The notes: generated by a model from the sequence alone, not told the origin. 64,000 nucleotides of DNA from Prescottella soli (GCF_040024445.1 NZ_CP157276.1:1178001-1242000), one strand, 5' to 3'. Counted from the stretch's first letter, positions 8,403 to 16,400 are shown. Made by a program: numbers and translations.

Positions 8403-8557
8403 AGCGACGTCGACCCGACGGTTCGTGAATGCGCTGCCGATGACGGCCCCGCGCACGATCCTCGCGCGCGAACCCGCAGGGCACCCGCCATTCGATTCCA
8501 CTTCGCCGATTCCGGCAAACAGCAGACCCGGCCGATTCCGGCCGACAGGAGGACACG

Positions 8558-8944
8558 ATGACTCGAACGGACAGCGAATACCCGGTTGTCGAGGGCATGA
8601 AGGCCGGGGGCGGCTGGAACGAGCTCTGGGACGGGCTGTACGAGATGGACCCCGAGTGGACCGAGCTGTACATGAAGATGGCGATGCAACCGTTCCAGAG
8701 CGGCCTCATCCCACCGAAGGTGGTGCAGTTGCTGTGCATCGCCGTCGATGCGTCGGCGACCCACATGTACGCGCCCGGCACGAGGCGTCACATCCAGGCC
8801 GCGTTGGACATGGGAGTAACCCCCGAGGAGATCCTCGAGGTGCTCAAGCTCGCGACGATCGTAGGCATCCACTCGTGCAACCTCGGCGTCCCCATCCTGG
8901 TCGAGGAGATGGCCGCACGCCGGCAGCCGCAGTCCGAAGGCTGA
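8558..8944 (+). CDS. Carboxymuconolactone decarboxylase-like (AhpD fold) protein
   Basis: A 128-residue small helical protein of the CMD family. The AhpD/CMD core is visible as LLCIAVDASATHMYAPGTRRHIQAALDMGVTPEEILEVLKLATI. The CxxC redox pair of true AhpD is absent, so it is closer to the decarboxylase/lyase side of the family; His in RRHIQ is the likely functional residue. A clear GGAGG lies just upstream of the ATG. First gene after the right-hand AraC operator and co-oriented with the second binding protein, suggesting a role in degrading the same imported compound (inference). Confidence 0.85.
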   Translation: MTRTDSEYPVVEGMKAGGGWNELWDGLYEMDPEWTELYMKMAMQPFQSGLIPPKVVQLLCIAVDASATHMYAPGTRRHIQAALDMGVTPEEILEVLKLATIVGIHSCNLGVPILVEEMAARRQPQSEG

Positions 8945-9032
8945 TCCAGGCGACGTCGACGGACCTCCCTGCGCGAGCACGCGCATCACAACGCACAACC
9001 CGCACATCTACGAAAGCCACACGAGGAACCAG

Positions 9033-10073
9033 ATGAGTCGTCAACGTATTTGGACGCGCAACGCGCTTGCCCTCCTCGCCGCAGCGGGCACTGCACTCTC
9101 ACTGGGAGCGTGCAGCAGCGCCGGTGGGGCCGGCTCCGGAGCCGACGGCGAGGGCGTCGTCCTGAAGGTCGGCCTGTCGCGTGGTGTGCCCGCCGACCTG
9201 ATGACCTACGTCGCGGAGAACGAAGGATTCTTCGACAAGCGCGGGGTCAACGTCGAACTGGTCACCATGGACAACGCCAACAGCCTCGCAACCGCGCTGA
9301 TCTCCAATGACATCGCGGTAGACACCATGGTGCCCCCGCTGATGTGGCCGGCGATCGACAAGGGCGCCTGCGTCAAGGCCATGGGCGGCACCATCAGCAA
9401 CACACTCGAGGTCGTCGCGCAGCCCGGCACGGAGATCAAAGGCGACCCCACCGATCCCCACACCACCATGAAGGGCCTGAAGGGCAAGACCATCGGTGTG
9501 ATCGCACGCGGGTCGGGAACCGAGCTGTGGATCACTGCACTGCTGAACCAGGCGGGCATGGACCCCGCGAAGGACGTCACGTTCGTGGCGGTCGGCCCGC
9601 CCGCGACCGCCATCCAGGCGTTCAAGGCCAAGCAGGTCGACGCCATGTACTACGGGCCGACGATGGAGGAGCAGTTGCCGCCTTCGGACGTCGTTCGCGT
9701 CACCGACATCGTCGGCCGGGACGGTAACGCGCTCTCGCCGCTGGTCCAGGCGTACTACACGACCTCGTGCGAGGCGGTCGAACAGCGCCCGGGCGACATC
9801 ATGAGTTACTGCAAGGCCATCTGGGATGCCTACGACTTCTCGCAGGACCCGCGGAATGACGACGCGATGGCCAAGTGGCTCGCAGAGCTGATCGGGGACA
9901 CGCCCGCGGGAGGCGCGAAGGCCTGGACCACGTTGAAGAACGCATTCATCGAGCCGACGATTCGGGCTGACGCGTGGGCGGCCCAGGCGCCCCTGGTCGC
10001 CTCGCCCGCCCCGGAAGTACCGGACTTCGCCGCCTCGACCTATGCGCCGTGCGCGGGCGGTGATCCCCGGTAA
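9033..10073 (+). CDS. ABC transporter substrate-binding lipoprotein (copy 2, orphan)
   Basis: A 346-residue paralogue of the 4800-5825 product. Lipobox LGAC places Cys27 at the lipidation site. The C-terminus PCAGGDPR and the KQVDAMYYGPTMEEQLPPSDVV core are the same in both. Divergence is concentrated at the signal peptide, at about residues 70-90 and in the last 100 residues. No permease or ATPase follows, so it probably shares the transporter of the left operon and extends or modulates its ligand range (inference). It lies 88 bp after the CMD-like gene and is followed by a hairpin. Confidence 0.92.
   Translation: MSRQRIWTRNALALLAAAGTALSLGACSSAGGAGSGADGEGVVLKVGLSRGVPADLMTYVAENEGFFDKRGVNVELVTMDNANSLATALISNDIAVDTMVPPLMWPAIDKGACVKAMGGTISNTLEVVAQPGTEIKGDPTDPHTTMKGLKGKTIGVIARGSGTELWITALLNQAGMDPAKDVTFVAVGPPATAIQAFKAKQVDAMYYGPTMEEQLPPSDVVRVTDIVGRDGNALSPLVQAYYTTSCEAVEQRPGDIMSYCKAIWDAYDFSQDPRNDDAMAKWLAELIGDTPAGGAKAWTTLKNAFIEPTIRADAWAAQAPLVASPAPEVPDFAASTYAPCAGGDPR
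9603..9749 (+). repeat. 147-bp near-identical inverted repeat, right copy
   Basis: Matches the reverse complement of 5124-5270 with three mismatches. It lies inside binding-protein copy 2. The low divergence here, against larger differences at both gene ends, points to gene conversion of the middle of the gene rather than simple age. Confidence 0.85.
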
Positions 10074-10083
10074 GTCCCGCGTC

Positions 10084-10117
10084 CGCTCGTGTCGGTGACG
10101 AGTCGCCGACACGAGCG
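10084..10117 (+). terminator. 12-bp hairpin terminator
   Basis: CGCTCGTGTCGG (10084-10095) pairs perfectly with 10106-10117 around a 10-nt loop, starting 10 bp after the stop of the second binding protein. There is no T-tract. It separates that operon from the shikimate-dehydrogenase-like gene, which has its own leaderless promoter. Confidence 0.72.
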
Positions 10118-10141
10118 CCGGGCGGCGGTTAGCGTGGACGG

Positions 10142-10972
10142 GTGAGCCGCACGATCACCGACACCGTCACCAAGGACACCCGACTGTGCATGTCGCTGTC
10201 GGGCCGTCCCAGCAACATCGGTACCCGCTTCCACAACTACCTGTACGACGAGCTCGGTCTCGACTTCGTCTACAAGGCGTTCACCACCACCGACCTGCCG
10301 GCGGCGATCGCGGGGATCCGCGCCCTCGGCATCCGCGGGTGCGGAGTGTCGATGCCGTTCAAGGAGGCGTGCATCGAGCACGTCGACGTGGTGCATCCGT
10401 CGGCGTCGGCGATCGACTCGGTGAACACGATCGTCAACGAGGACGGTGAACTGCACGCGTACAACACCGACTACCAGGCGGTCGCCGACCTCCTGGGTCG
10501 TGCGCAGCTGAGTCCCGACCTGACCGTCGCGGTCGCGGGCAGTGGCGGCATGGCGAAGGCCGTCGTCGCCGCCTTGCGGGACAGCGGATTCCGCACCGTC
10601 ACCGTCGTCGCGCGCAATCACGAGGCGGGTCCGGCGCTGGCCCAGACCTACGGCTTCGAGTGGCGCCCCGACCTCGGCGAGGCCCACCCCCAGCTTCTCG
10701 TCAACGCCACCCCGATCGGTATGGCCGGCGGCGCAGACGCCGACGCGCTGCCGTTCTCCGAGGCGGCAATCGTTGCGGCGGAAGCGGTGTTCGACGTGGT
10801 CGCGATGCCGCCCGACACGCCGCTGGTCCGCACCGCCACCGCCCACGGCAAGACCGTGATCACCGGCGCCGAGGTGATCGCGCTGCAGGCCGCGGAACAG
10901 TTCGTGCTCTACACCGGGGTGCGACCCACCGACGAACAGATCCGACGTGCGTCGGCATTTTCGAGGTCGTAG
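10142..10972 (+). CDS. Shikimate 5-dehydrogenase-like protein
   Basis: A 276-residue AroE-superfamily protein of the SdhL/HI0607-like group. The N-terminal substrate domain has MSLSGRPSNIGTRFHN in place of the canonical SxS..SP segment, GCGVSMPFKEA with the catalytic Lys, and AYNTDYQA with the conserved Asn-Thr-Asp. The C-terminal cofactor domain has GSGGMAKAV. It reduces a dehydroshikimate- or quinate-like ketone with NAD(P)H; true biosynthetic AroE is usually distinguishable, so a catabolic or accessory role is likely. GTG start; a TAGCGT -10 box at 10130-10135 lies six bases upstream, indicating a leaderless mRNA. The next start directly abuts its TAG stop. Confidence 0.87.
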   Translation: MSRTITDTVTKDTRLCMSLSGRPSNIGTRFHNYLYDELGLDFVYKAFTTTDLPAAIAGIRALGIRGCGVSMPFKEACIEHVDVVHPSASAIDSVNTIVNEDGELHAYNTDYQAVADLLGRAQLSPDLTVAVAGSGGMAKAVVAALRDSGFRTVTVVARNHEAGPALAQTYGFEWRPDLGEAHPQLLVNATPIGMAGGADADALPFSEAAIVAAEAVFDVVAMPPDTPLVRTATAHGKTVITGAEVIALQAAEQFVLYTGVRPTDEQIRRASAFSRS

Positions 10973-11455
10973 ATGACAGAGTTGCCGCCGGGCGAGCCCG
11001 GCGAATCCGAAAGCGCGCGCCTCGCCCGCAACTTCAGCGAGTTGTTGCAGGAGCTGCGGGTCGAACAGGCCGGCGTGCAGATCCTGTTCGCCTTCCTCCT
11101 GGCGATCGTGTTCACCGGCCAATACGAGGAACAGTCGCCGTTCGTGCGCGGTCTGCACCTGGCGACGATGCTGTGTGCCGCAATGTCGTCGGCGCTGCTG
11201 ATCGCCCCCGCGGTGTGGCATCGCATCCTGTTCCGGCACCGGCGGCGCGAGGAGATTCTGCGCTACGCCAATATGTGCGCGCTCGCGGGTTCGGTCTTCC
11301 TCGCCGCCACCATGGTCGGAACGGTCCTCATCATCGCCGAGGTCGCGGTCGACGGTTGGGTCGCGAAACTCATCGGGGCACTCACGGCCCTGGTGTTCGG
11401 CGTTCTGTGGTTCGTGGTTCCCCGGCTGCTGCGTCCGGACGACGAACTGCGCTAG
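10973..11455 (+). CDS. DUF6328-like membrane protein
   Basis: A 160-residue protein with a charged N-terminus (to about residue 35) and four hydrophobic segments at about 36-50, 64-84, 103-125 and 132-152. The ELLQELRVEQAGVQILFAFLLAIVFTG segment resembles the DUF6328 family, common in actinobacteria and of unknown function. Its ATG follows the stop of the upstream gene with no gap, so the two are cotranscribed and probably coupled. No enzymatic motif is visible. Confidence 0.78.
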   Translation: MTELPPGEPGESESARLARNFSELLQELRVEQAGVQILFAFLLAIVFTGQYEEQSPFVRGLHLATMLCAAMSSALLIAPAVWHRILFRHRRREEILRYANMCALAGSVFLAATMVGTVLIIAEVAVDGWVAKLIGALTALVFGVLWFVVPRLLRPDDELR

Positions 11456-11484
11456 CCGCGCACGAGGCATTATCGTCTGATCCC

Positions 11485-11943
11485 ATGGCAGCCCCCGACG
11501 AGCCCGAACCGCGCGCCGAGGCGTATCCCGCACTGTGGCCGGTGCCGACCCGCTGGGCCGACAACGACCACTACGGGCACGTCAACAACGTCACCTACTA
11601 CTCGTACTTCGACACTGCGGTCAACGGATGGCTCATGGCCAGCACCGGACTCGACATCCGCGAGCTGCCCGCGATCGGGATCGTCGCCGAGACGTCGTGC
11701 CGGTTCGTGCGCGAACTGTCGTTCCCGGACCAGCTGCATGTGGGACTGTCCGTCGAGCGCCTCGGCACCAGCAGCATCGTCTACGCGCTGGCGATCTTCC
11801 GGGAGGACCCCGACGATGTCCTGGAACTGGCCGCAACCGGACGGTTCGTCCACGTGTACATCGACCCCGACACCCGCCGGCCGGTCCCGATTCCGCCTGA
11901 GATCCGCAGCGCCGCAAGCCTGCTGGTCGTCTCCGACGACTGA
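11485..11943 (+). CDS. Acyl-CoA thioesterase (hotdog fold, 4HBT type)
   Basis: A 152-residue protein with the 4-hydroxybenzoyl-CoA/YbgC-type hotdog fold: VPTRWADNDHYGHVNNVTYY carries the conserved Asp and His-Val-Asn-Asn region, followed by the long central helix. It should hydrolyse an acyl-CoA thioester in the cytoplasm. The ATG at 11485 has a TATCGT -10 box at 11471-11476, eight bases away, consistent with a leaderless transcript; longer in-frame starts lie in the preceding genes. It is convergent with the MarR gene ending at 11996, with no obvious strong hairpin between. Confidence 0.87.
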   Translation: MAAPDEPEPRAEAYPALWPVPTRWADNDHYGHVNNVTYYSYFDTAVNGWLMASTGLDIRELPAIGIVAETSCRFVRELSFPDQLHVGLSVERLGTSSIVYALAIFREDPDDVLELAATGRFVHVYIDPDTRRPVPIPPEIRSAASLLVVSDD

Positions 11944-11995
11944 CGACACGCTCCGAGGGATTCCGAGGGATTCCGCCGGCTCCGCTCGGGTCGAT

Positions 11996-12466
11996 TCAGT
12001 GAGCGCTTCCGGATGCGTCGTCGTCGGCCAGCTGGTCGAGGACGACGGACAGTCGACGAATCGCCGCGAGGGCGTCGGCCAGTTCGTCTCGCCCCACGGC
12101 CTGCGCCAGGCGGGCGGCGAATTCCGCATGGGCAGGGTTGATCCGGGAGTTCGCCTGGCGTCCCTCCTCCGTGGGCGCGACGAGCTTGGCGCGGCGGTGG
12201 GAGGGGTTGGGCCGGTACTCGGCGAGGCCGCGGGTGACGAGCAGATCCGCGATCCGCTGCACACTCTGCCGGGTGATCCCCATCTCGCGCGCGATGTCGG
12301 AGACCGACAGCGGCGCCGGCAGGACGGCGCCGAGGACCTGCCACCACGCCGCGGTCAGCCCGGCCGGACGCGCCAGGCCCTCGGCGACGTCGAGGAACTG
12401 TCCGTTGAGCCGGAAGGTCCCCAGCGCGAGACCGCTCAGCAGGTCCTGTTCGACCCGCGTGCTCAT
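11996..12466 (-). CDS. MarR family transcriptional regulator
   Basis: A 156-residue winged-helix repressor. The recognition region LSVSDIAREMGITRQSVQRIADLLVTRGLAEYRPNPSHRRAKLVAPTEEG gives helix-turn-helix and wing in the usual MarR order. Its ATG overlaps the stop of the upstream chimeric SARP/DJ-1 gene as ATGA at 12463-12466, so it is translated from the same mRNA. MarR proteins usually repress their own operon and respond to small phenolic or oxidant ligands. DJ-1/PfpI-MarR pairing is plausible as the ancestral arrangement before the upstream fusion (inference). Confidence 0.9.
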   Translation of the reverse strand: MSTRVEQDLLSGLALGTFRLNGQFLDVAEGLARPAGLTAAWWQVLGAVLPAPLSVSDIAREMGITRQSVQRIADLLVTRGLAEYRPNPSHRRAKLVAPTEEGRQANSRINPAHAEFAARLAQAVGRDELADALAAIRRLSVVLDQLADDDASGSAH

Positions 12467-13470
12467 CCCGCCATCAGTTCGTAGAAACCCGCGGGATCGC
12501 GCCGGCCGTAGAGCTTGAACCACGAGGCCAGGACGTTCGGTTCGAACACGTCGAGACGCTCGAGGATCTCGCGGGCAAAGTGCACCGGAGCGTTGGCCGC
12601 GGCCGTGACGAGATCGCGATCGGTGACGGCGGGCTCGTCTCGGTACAGGTGCCCGCCCCCGTAGCCGACCGAGTTCAGGAACTCGGCCGCGTTGCTCGTG
12701 TGTTCGCGGTCGTCGAGCAGTCCGGCCATCGCCAGCCCGCCGGTCGCACCGCAGATCGCGGCGACCGGAACCCCGGCGTCGAGGAACTCGCGAGCCTTGG
12801 CGGCGAAGGGGGCGAACTGGTCGGTGTTCCAATCCCACGCGCGTTCGTCGAGGGGGTGATCGGCCACGACGGCCTCGGCCTCCACCGCGGCCGACGCAGG
12901 GGATCCCGCCTCGAGCTCCGCTCGGGCCAGCGAGATCCGTGCCTCGAACCGGCGTTCGGTCAGGCGCGCCACCTCGGACTCGATGAAGACGGTGTCGGCG
13001 AACGCCGGCACCGGGAGGCCCTCGTACGCGAGGCCGCGCCACTGGCGCAGGCCCTCGCGGTAGGCATCCGCGGCCGTGTCCGGGGCGTGCGGCAGCACCG
13101 CGTCACCCCGACGGACCTCGTCGACGAACCGCGCCGCGTCCACCGCGTCGCGCGGCACCGCCAACTGGTACCGCGTGCCGTCCCGCACCAGCACGCTGCC
13201 CTCGGTGCCCCCGTCGTCCAGCCGACCGCGGAGCCCCTCGAGCGCCTGCGCGAGTGGGTCGGGTCCGCCCCCGACCTGACCGTTCCCGGCCGCGGCGGCG
13301 CGCGTGTACCGGACCTGGGCGCGCAAGCGCTCGATGTCGACCGAGTGGGGGAAGGCCACCAGCAGTGCGGCGAGCAGTGCCCTCTGCTGCTGGTCGAGGA
13401 CGATCTGCCGGCCGCCCCGGGTGGCCGCGACGGGACCCAGGACCGTGAACTCGATTCCCCTCGCCACCAC
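12463..13470 (-). CDS. Chimeric protein: SARP/BTAD N-terminus fused to truncated DJ-1/PfpI
   Basis: 335 residues from the GTG at 13470, which has AAGGGAG four bases upstream. Residues about 5-200 look like a SARP/AfsR-type regulator: a winged-helix start (EFTVLGPVAATRGGRQIVL) and a BTAD repeat region ending DHPLDERAW. From about residue 213 (near nucleotide 12835) the text switches to the C-terminal two-thirds of a DJ-1/PfpI protein: REFLDAGVPVAAICGATGG with the nucleophile Cys240, then LLDDREHTSNAAEFL. The DJ-1 start, with its first strands and conserved Glu, is missing, and so is the rest of a normal BTAD domain. The frame is open throughout, so a deletion fusion is likely. Whether it folds or binds DNA is unknown. 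Confidence 0.75.
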   Translation of the reverse strand: MVARGIEFTVLGPVAATRGGRQIVLDQQQRALLAALLVAFPHSVDIERLRAQVRYTRAAAAGNGQVGGGPDPLAQALEGLRGRLDDGGTEGSVLVRDGTRYQLAVPRDAVDAARFVDEVRRGDAVLPHAPDTAADAYREGLRQWRGLAYEGLPVPAFADTVFIESEVARLTERRFEARISLARAELEAGSPASAAVEAEAVVADHPLDERAWDWNTDQFAPFAAKAREFLDAGVPVAAICGATGGLAMAGLLDDREHTSNAAEFLNSVGYGGGHLYRDEPAVTDRDLVTAAANAPVHFAREILERLDVFEPNVLASWFKLYGRRDPAGFYELMAG

Positions 13471-13502
13471 CTTGCTCCCTTCAGGCCGTCCCGCGGGCAC
13501 GG

Positions 13503-14636
13503 CTAGTCCGCGACGTCGACCATGTCGTGCCCGGCGACGTCGGCGGCGAGTACCCGCAGATGGTCGTCGGCCGAGCCGAGTGTGTGTTCGATCGCGGTCA
13601 GCCGGGACACGTAGTGGCCCACCGCATATTCGGCGGTCATGCCGATCCCGCCGTGCATCTGGATCGCCTCCTGCCCGATGTGCCGCGCCGACCTGCCGAT
13701 CCGCAGCTTCGCCCGCGACGCGACGACGGGATCGACCACGCCGTCCGCCAGCGACATCGTCACGTACAGGCTCATGCTCCGCGCCAGCTCCAGCGACACG
13801 TACATGTCCGCGGCACGCTGGGTCAGGGTCTGGAAACTCGCCAACGGAACACCGAACTGCTTACGGGTGCGGAGGTATTCGGTGGTCAGCCGCAATGCCT
13901 CCTCCATCGCCCCGACGGCCTCGGCGCACAGTGCGGCCTGCGCCCGAACCTGCGCTGCCCGGATCGCGACGACGGCGTCCCCACCGTCACCCAGCGGTTC
14001 GGCGGCGACGTCGCGCAACTCGATCTGCGCGGCCCGTAGGCCGTCATGCGTGGCATACCGACGCCGGACCACGCCGGGGGCGTCCGTGTCCACCAGGAAC
14101 AGACCGACCCCACCGTCCGGGAGCGACGCCGAGACGACGACCGTGTCGGCGCAGTCGCCGTGTGGGACCGGGTTCTTGGTCCCGGTGATCGTCCACGAAT
14201 CCCCCTGCCGGACAGCATGAGTGCCGACATCGACCGCCGGCCAGCGGGTCCCCGGCTCGGCGTGCGCGAACGCGAGCAGCAGGCCGCCGTCGGCGACGAC
14301 GGGCAGGATCTTGCGACGTTGCGCCTCACTGCCCACATCCGCGATCACGCTGCCGGGCACCACGACCGCGTCGAGAACGGGTTCGGGGGCCAGTCGCCGC
14401 CCTAGCTCCGTCATCACCAGCCCTACCTCGACAGGGCCGGCCCCCGATCCGCCGTCCTCGTCGTCGAATCCGAGTCCGAGCAGTCCGGTCTCGGCCAGCC
14501 GACGCCACACGTCCGCGCTCCATCCGCACGGCGACGCCTTCACCGCGGCAAGGGTCTCCGCGTCGTAACTGCGCTCGAGCAGGCCTCTCGTGGTGTCCCG
14601 CAACAGCTTCTGTTCGTTGTCGAGTTCGAAGTCCAT
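13503..14636 (-). CDS. Acyl-CoA dehydrogenase subunit (FadE-type)
   Basis: A 377-residue flavoprotein. The N-terminal helical domain starts MDFELDNEQKLLRDTTRGLLE; the C-terminal half has YLRTRKQFGVPLASFQ, the usual FAD/ETF-contact segment, and QMHGGIGMTAEYAVGHY. It oxidises an acyl-CoA to the enoyl-CoA and passes electrons to ETF. It follows a second FadE-type gene by 8 bp, an arrangement typical of heteromeric sterol side-chain and CoA-ester dehydrogenases (FadE26-27 and FadE28-29 type), so the two are probably partner subunits. The ATG at 14636 fits the family N-terminus; the longer open frame is overlap with the neighbour. Confidence 0.9.
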   Translation of the reverse strand: MDFELDNEQKLLRDTTRGLLERSYDAETLAAVKASPCGWSADVWRRLAETGLLGLGFDDEDGGSGAGPVEVGLVMTELGRRLAPEPVLDAVVVPGSVIADVGSEAQRRKILPVVADGGLLLAFAHAEPGTRWPAVDVGTHAVRQGDSWTITGTKNPVPHGDCADTVVVSASLPDGGVGLFLVDTDAPGVVRRRYATHDGLRAAQIELRDVAAEPLGDGGDAVVAIRAAQVRAQAALCAEAVGAMEEALRLTTEYLRTRKQFGVPLASFQTLTQRAADMYVSLELARSMSLYVTMSLADGVVDPVVASRAKLRIGRSARHIGQEAIQMHGGIGMTAEYAVGHYVSRLTAIEHTLGSADDHLRVLAADVAGHDMVDVAD

Positions 14637-14644
14637 GCCCCGCC

Positions 14645-15820
14645 TCACAGTCCGAGGATCGAGGAGGCGATGATGCTGCGCTGCACCTCGCTCGACCCGC
14701 TGTAGATGGACACCTTCCGATAGTTGAGGTAGGTCGGGGCCGCGCGCTGCGCCCACAGCGGTGTCTCGATGTCGGGCCCGGCGTCGAACGGCAACGAGTC
14801 CGGTCCCGCCACGTCCACCAGAAGCTCGGTCGCGGCCTGCTGCAGTTCCGAACCCCGCAGCTTCAGCAACGACGACGCGGGGTCGGGCTTGCCGTGCGCC
14901 GAGGCGGCCACGACGCGCAGCTGCGTCAGTTCGAGCGCGAGCAGCTCGTTCTCGAGTTCCGCGACGCGGGCCGCGAACAGCGGATCGTCGAGGAGGCTGC
15001 CCGATCCGAGGGGCGTGTGCGCCGCGTGTTCCTTCGCCCGTGCCAGCCTGATCTTGGCGCGGCCCACTCCCGTCACGCCCGTACGCTCGTTGCCGAGCAG
15101 GAACTTCGCGTAACTCCAGCCGGCGTTCTCCTCGCCGACGAGGTTCTCGGCGGGAACGCGGACGTCGTCGAAGAACACCTCGTTGACCTCGTAGCTGCCG
15201 TCGATCAACCGGATCGGCCTGACCGTGACGCCCGGCGACGTGAGATCGACGAGCAGGAACGAGATGCCCGCCTGCTTCTTCGGTGCGTTCGGGTCGGTGC
15301 GGACGAGGCAGAAGATCCAGTCGGCGTACTGGGCCAGCGTCGTCCACGTCTTCTGCCCGTTGACGACGTAGTGGTCACCGTCGCGCACCGCGCGCGTCTG
15401 CAACGACGCCAGGTCCGACCCGGATCCGGGCTCGGAAAACCCCTGACACCACCAGATGTCGAGATTCGCGGTCGGCGCCAGGAACCGTTCCTTCTGCTCC
15501 TGCGATCCGAACGTCGCGATCACCGGGCCGACCATGTTCACGTTGAACGCAAGCGGTTCGGGCACCGCGGCCAACTGCATCTCGTCGAGCCAGATGTGCC
15601 GCTGCACCACCGTCCAGTCCCGGCCACCCCACCGGACCGGCCAGTGCGGGACCGCGAGCCCCGCCGCGTTGAGGATGCGCTGTGTCGCGACGAAGTCGTC
15701 CCGGCCGAGCTGTGCGCCCGACGCCACCCGCTCGCGGATCTCGACGGGGATCTCGGTGCGGAAGAAGGTCCGCATCTCCTCCCGGAACGCGCGCTCTTCC
15801 GCGGTCAGGGCCAGGTTCAT
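14645..15820 (-). CDS. Acyl-CoA dehydrogenase subunit (FadE-type), partner
   Basis: 391 residues. It has WCQGFSEPGSGSDLASLQTRA in the middle beta domain and ends IYSGSSEVQRSIIASSILGL, as in other FadE proteins. The RxxFG segment of its neighbour is replaced by GNERTGVTGVGRAKIRLARAKE, which is the division of labour seen in alpha2-beta2 dehydrogenases where only one subunit supplies each half of the flavin site. A TAGCGT -10 candidate lies upstream and GGAGGGA precedes the ATG. The substrate is probably a bulky CoA thioester (inference). Confidence 0.9.
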   Translation of the reverse strand: MNLALTAEERAFREEMRTFFRTEIPVEIRERVASGAQLGRDDFVATQRILNAAGLAVPHWPVRWGGRDWTVVQRHIWLDEMQLAAVPEPLAFNVNMVGPVIATFGSQEQKERFLAPTANLDIWWCQGFSEPGSGSDLASLQTRAVRDGDHYVVNGQKTWTTLAQYADWIFCLVRTDPNAPKKQAGISFLLVDLTSPGVTVRPIRLIDGSYEVNEVFFDDVRVPAENLVGEENAGWSYAKFLLGNERTGVTGVGRAKIRLARAKEHAAHTPLGSGSLLDDPLFAARVAELENELLALELTQLRVVAASAHGKPDPASSLLKLRGSELQQAATELLVDVAGPDSLPFDAGPDIETPLWAQRAAPTYLNYRKVSIYSGSSEVQRSIIASSILGL

Positions 15821-15911
15821 CGACGATTCCCTCCACGCGCGCGGATCTGGAGTGCACCTCGATGCGAACGCTACTCCCTCCGGCGCGACGAACGGCGGCT
15901 TTGAGCGGCGG

Positions 15912-16355
15912 CTAGCGCGTCTCCAGGACCAGGAGATATCCCCCGCCGCCGGCGTCCACCCGGGTCGTCAGTGCCAGCTCCGGTGCGAGCCGGGAGAGCC
16001 GATCGAGCAGCCACTCCCCGGCGGCCGCCGCGTCCGATTCACCCGGACAACGGGCCACCGCGACCCGGCCGCCCTTGCGGCTCAGCTGCTCGACGACGCC
16101 GATGATCGGCGCCGGGTCGACGACGAAGAGTTCGTCGGACCAGGGCACGACAGGTTTGATCGCGCCCTTCTTCGTATTGCACGCGCGGTGCGCGAGGCGC
16201 TCCTGAACCGACTTGCCCTTGCTCTTCTTCGCGGTGCTGATGCCGTCGACGCTCGGCCCACGCGGATCGTTCACCGACATGTCCGGATCGACGGGCTCGT
16301 CGCACAGCCAGCAGCGCCAGCCGTCGCGTTCACCGATGTCCTGCAGGTTGCTCAC
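15912..16355 (-). CDS. Small HNH-like treble-clef protein
   Basis: A 147-residue protein. Cys15 and Cys18 (WRCWLC) with His56 and Cys59 (LAHRACNTKKG) make a treble-clef zinc site like that of HNH nucleases. The HNH catalytic segment, normally VDHI, reads VDGI, so the general-base His seems lost and nuclease activity is doubtful. The C-terminal 70 residues (VVEQLSRKGGRVAVARCPG onward) are an extra alpha/beta segment I do not recognise. GTG start with TACCGT seven bases upstream; this -10 box lies inside the hairpin at 16362-16400. Confidence 0.7.
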   Translation of the reverse strand: MSNLQDIGERDGWRCWLCDEPVDPDMSVNDPRGPSVDGISTAKKSKGKSVQERLAHRACNTKKGAIKPVVPWSDELFVVDPAPIIGVVEQLSRKGGRVAVARCPGESDAAAAGEWLLDRLSRLAPELALTTRVDAGGGGYLLVLETR

Positions 16356-16361
16356 CGTGAA

Positions 16362-16400
16362 GACGGTACCGCCGCGGCGGGGCGCCGCGGCGGTACCGTC
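16362..16400. terminator. 17-bp hairpin, terminator of FtsX gene and promoter of next gene
   Basis: Arms 16362-16378 and 16384-16400 are perfect complements around a 5-nt loop, 16 bp past the stop of the ABC permease on the same strand. The distal arm contains the TACCGT -10 box of the HNH-like gene. Terminator and promoter thus share the same DNA. Confidence 0.8.

Noticed and set aside
14637-15347. N-terminal extension of the 13503-14636 acyl-CoA dehydrogenase
   Set aside because: It overlaps the partner dehydrogenase in another frame. The ATG at 14636 matches the family N-terminus.
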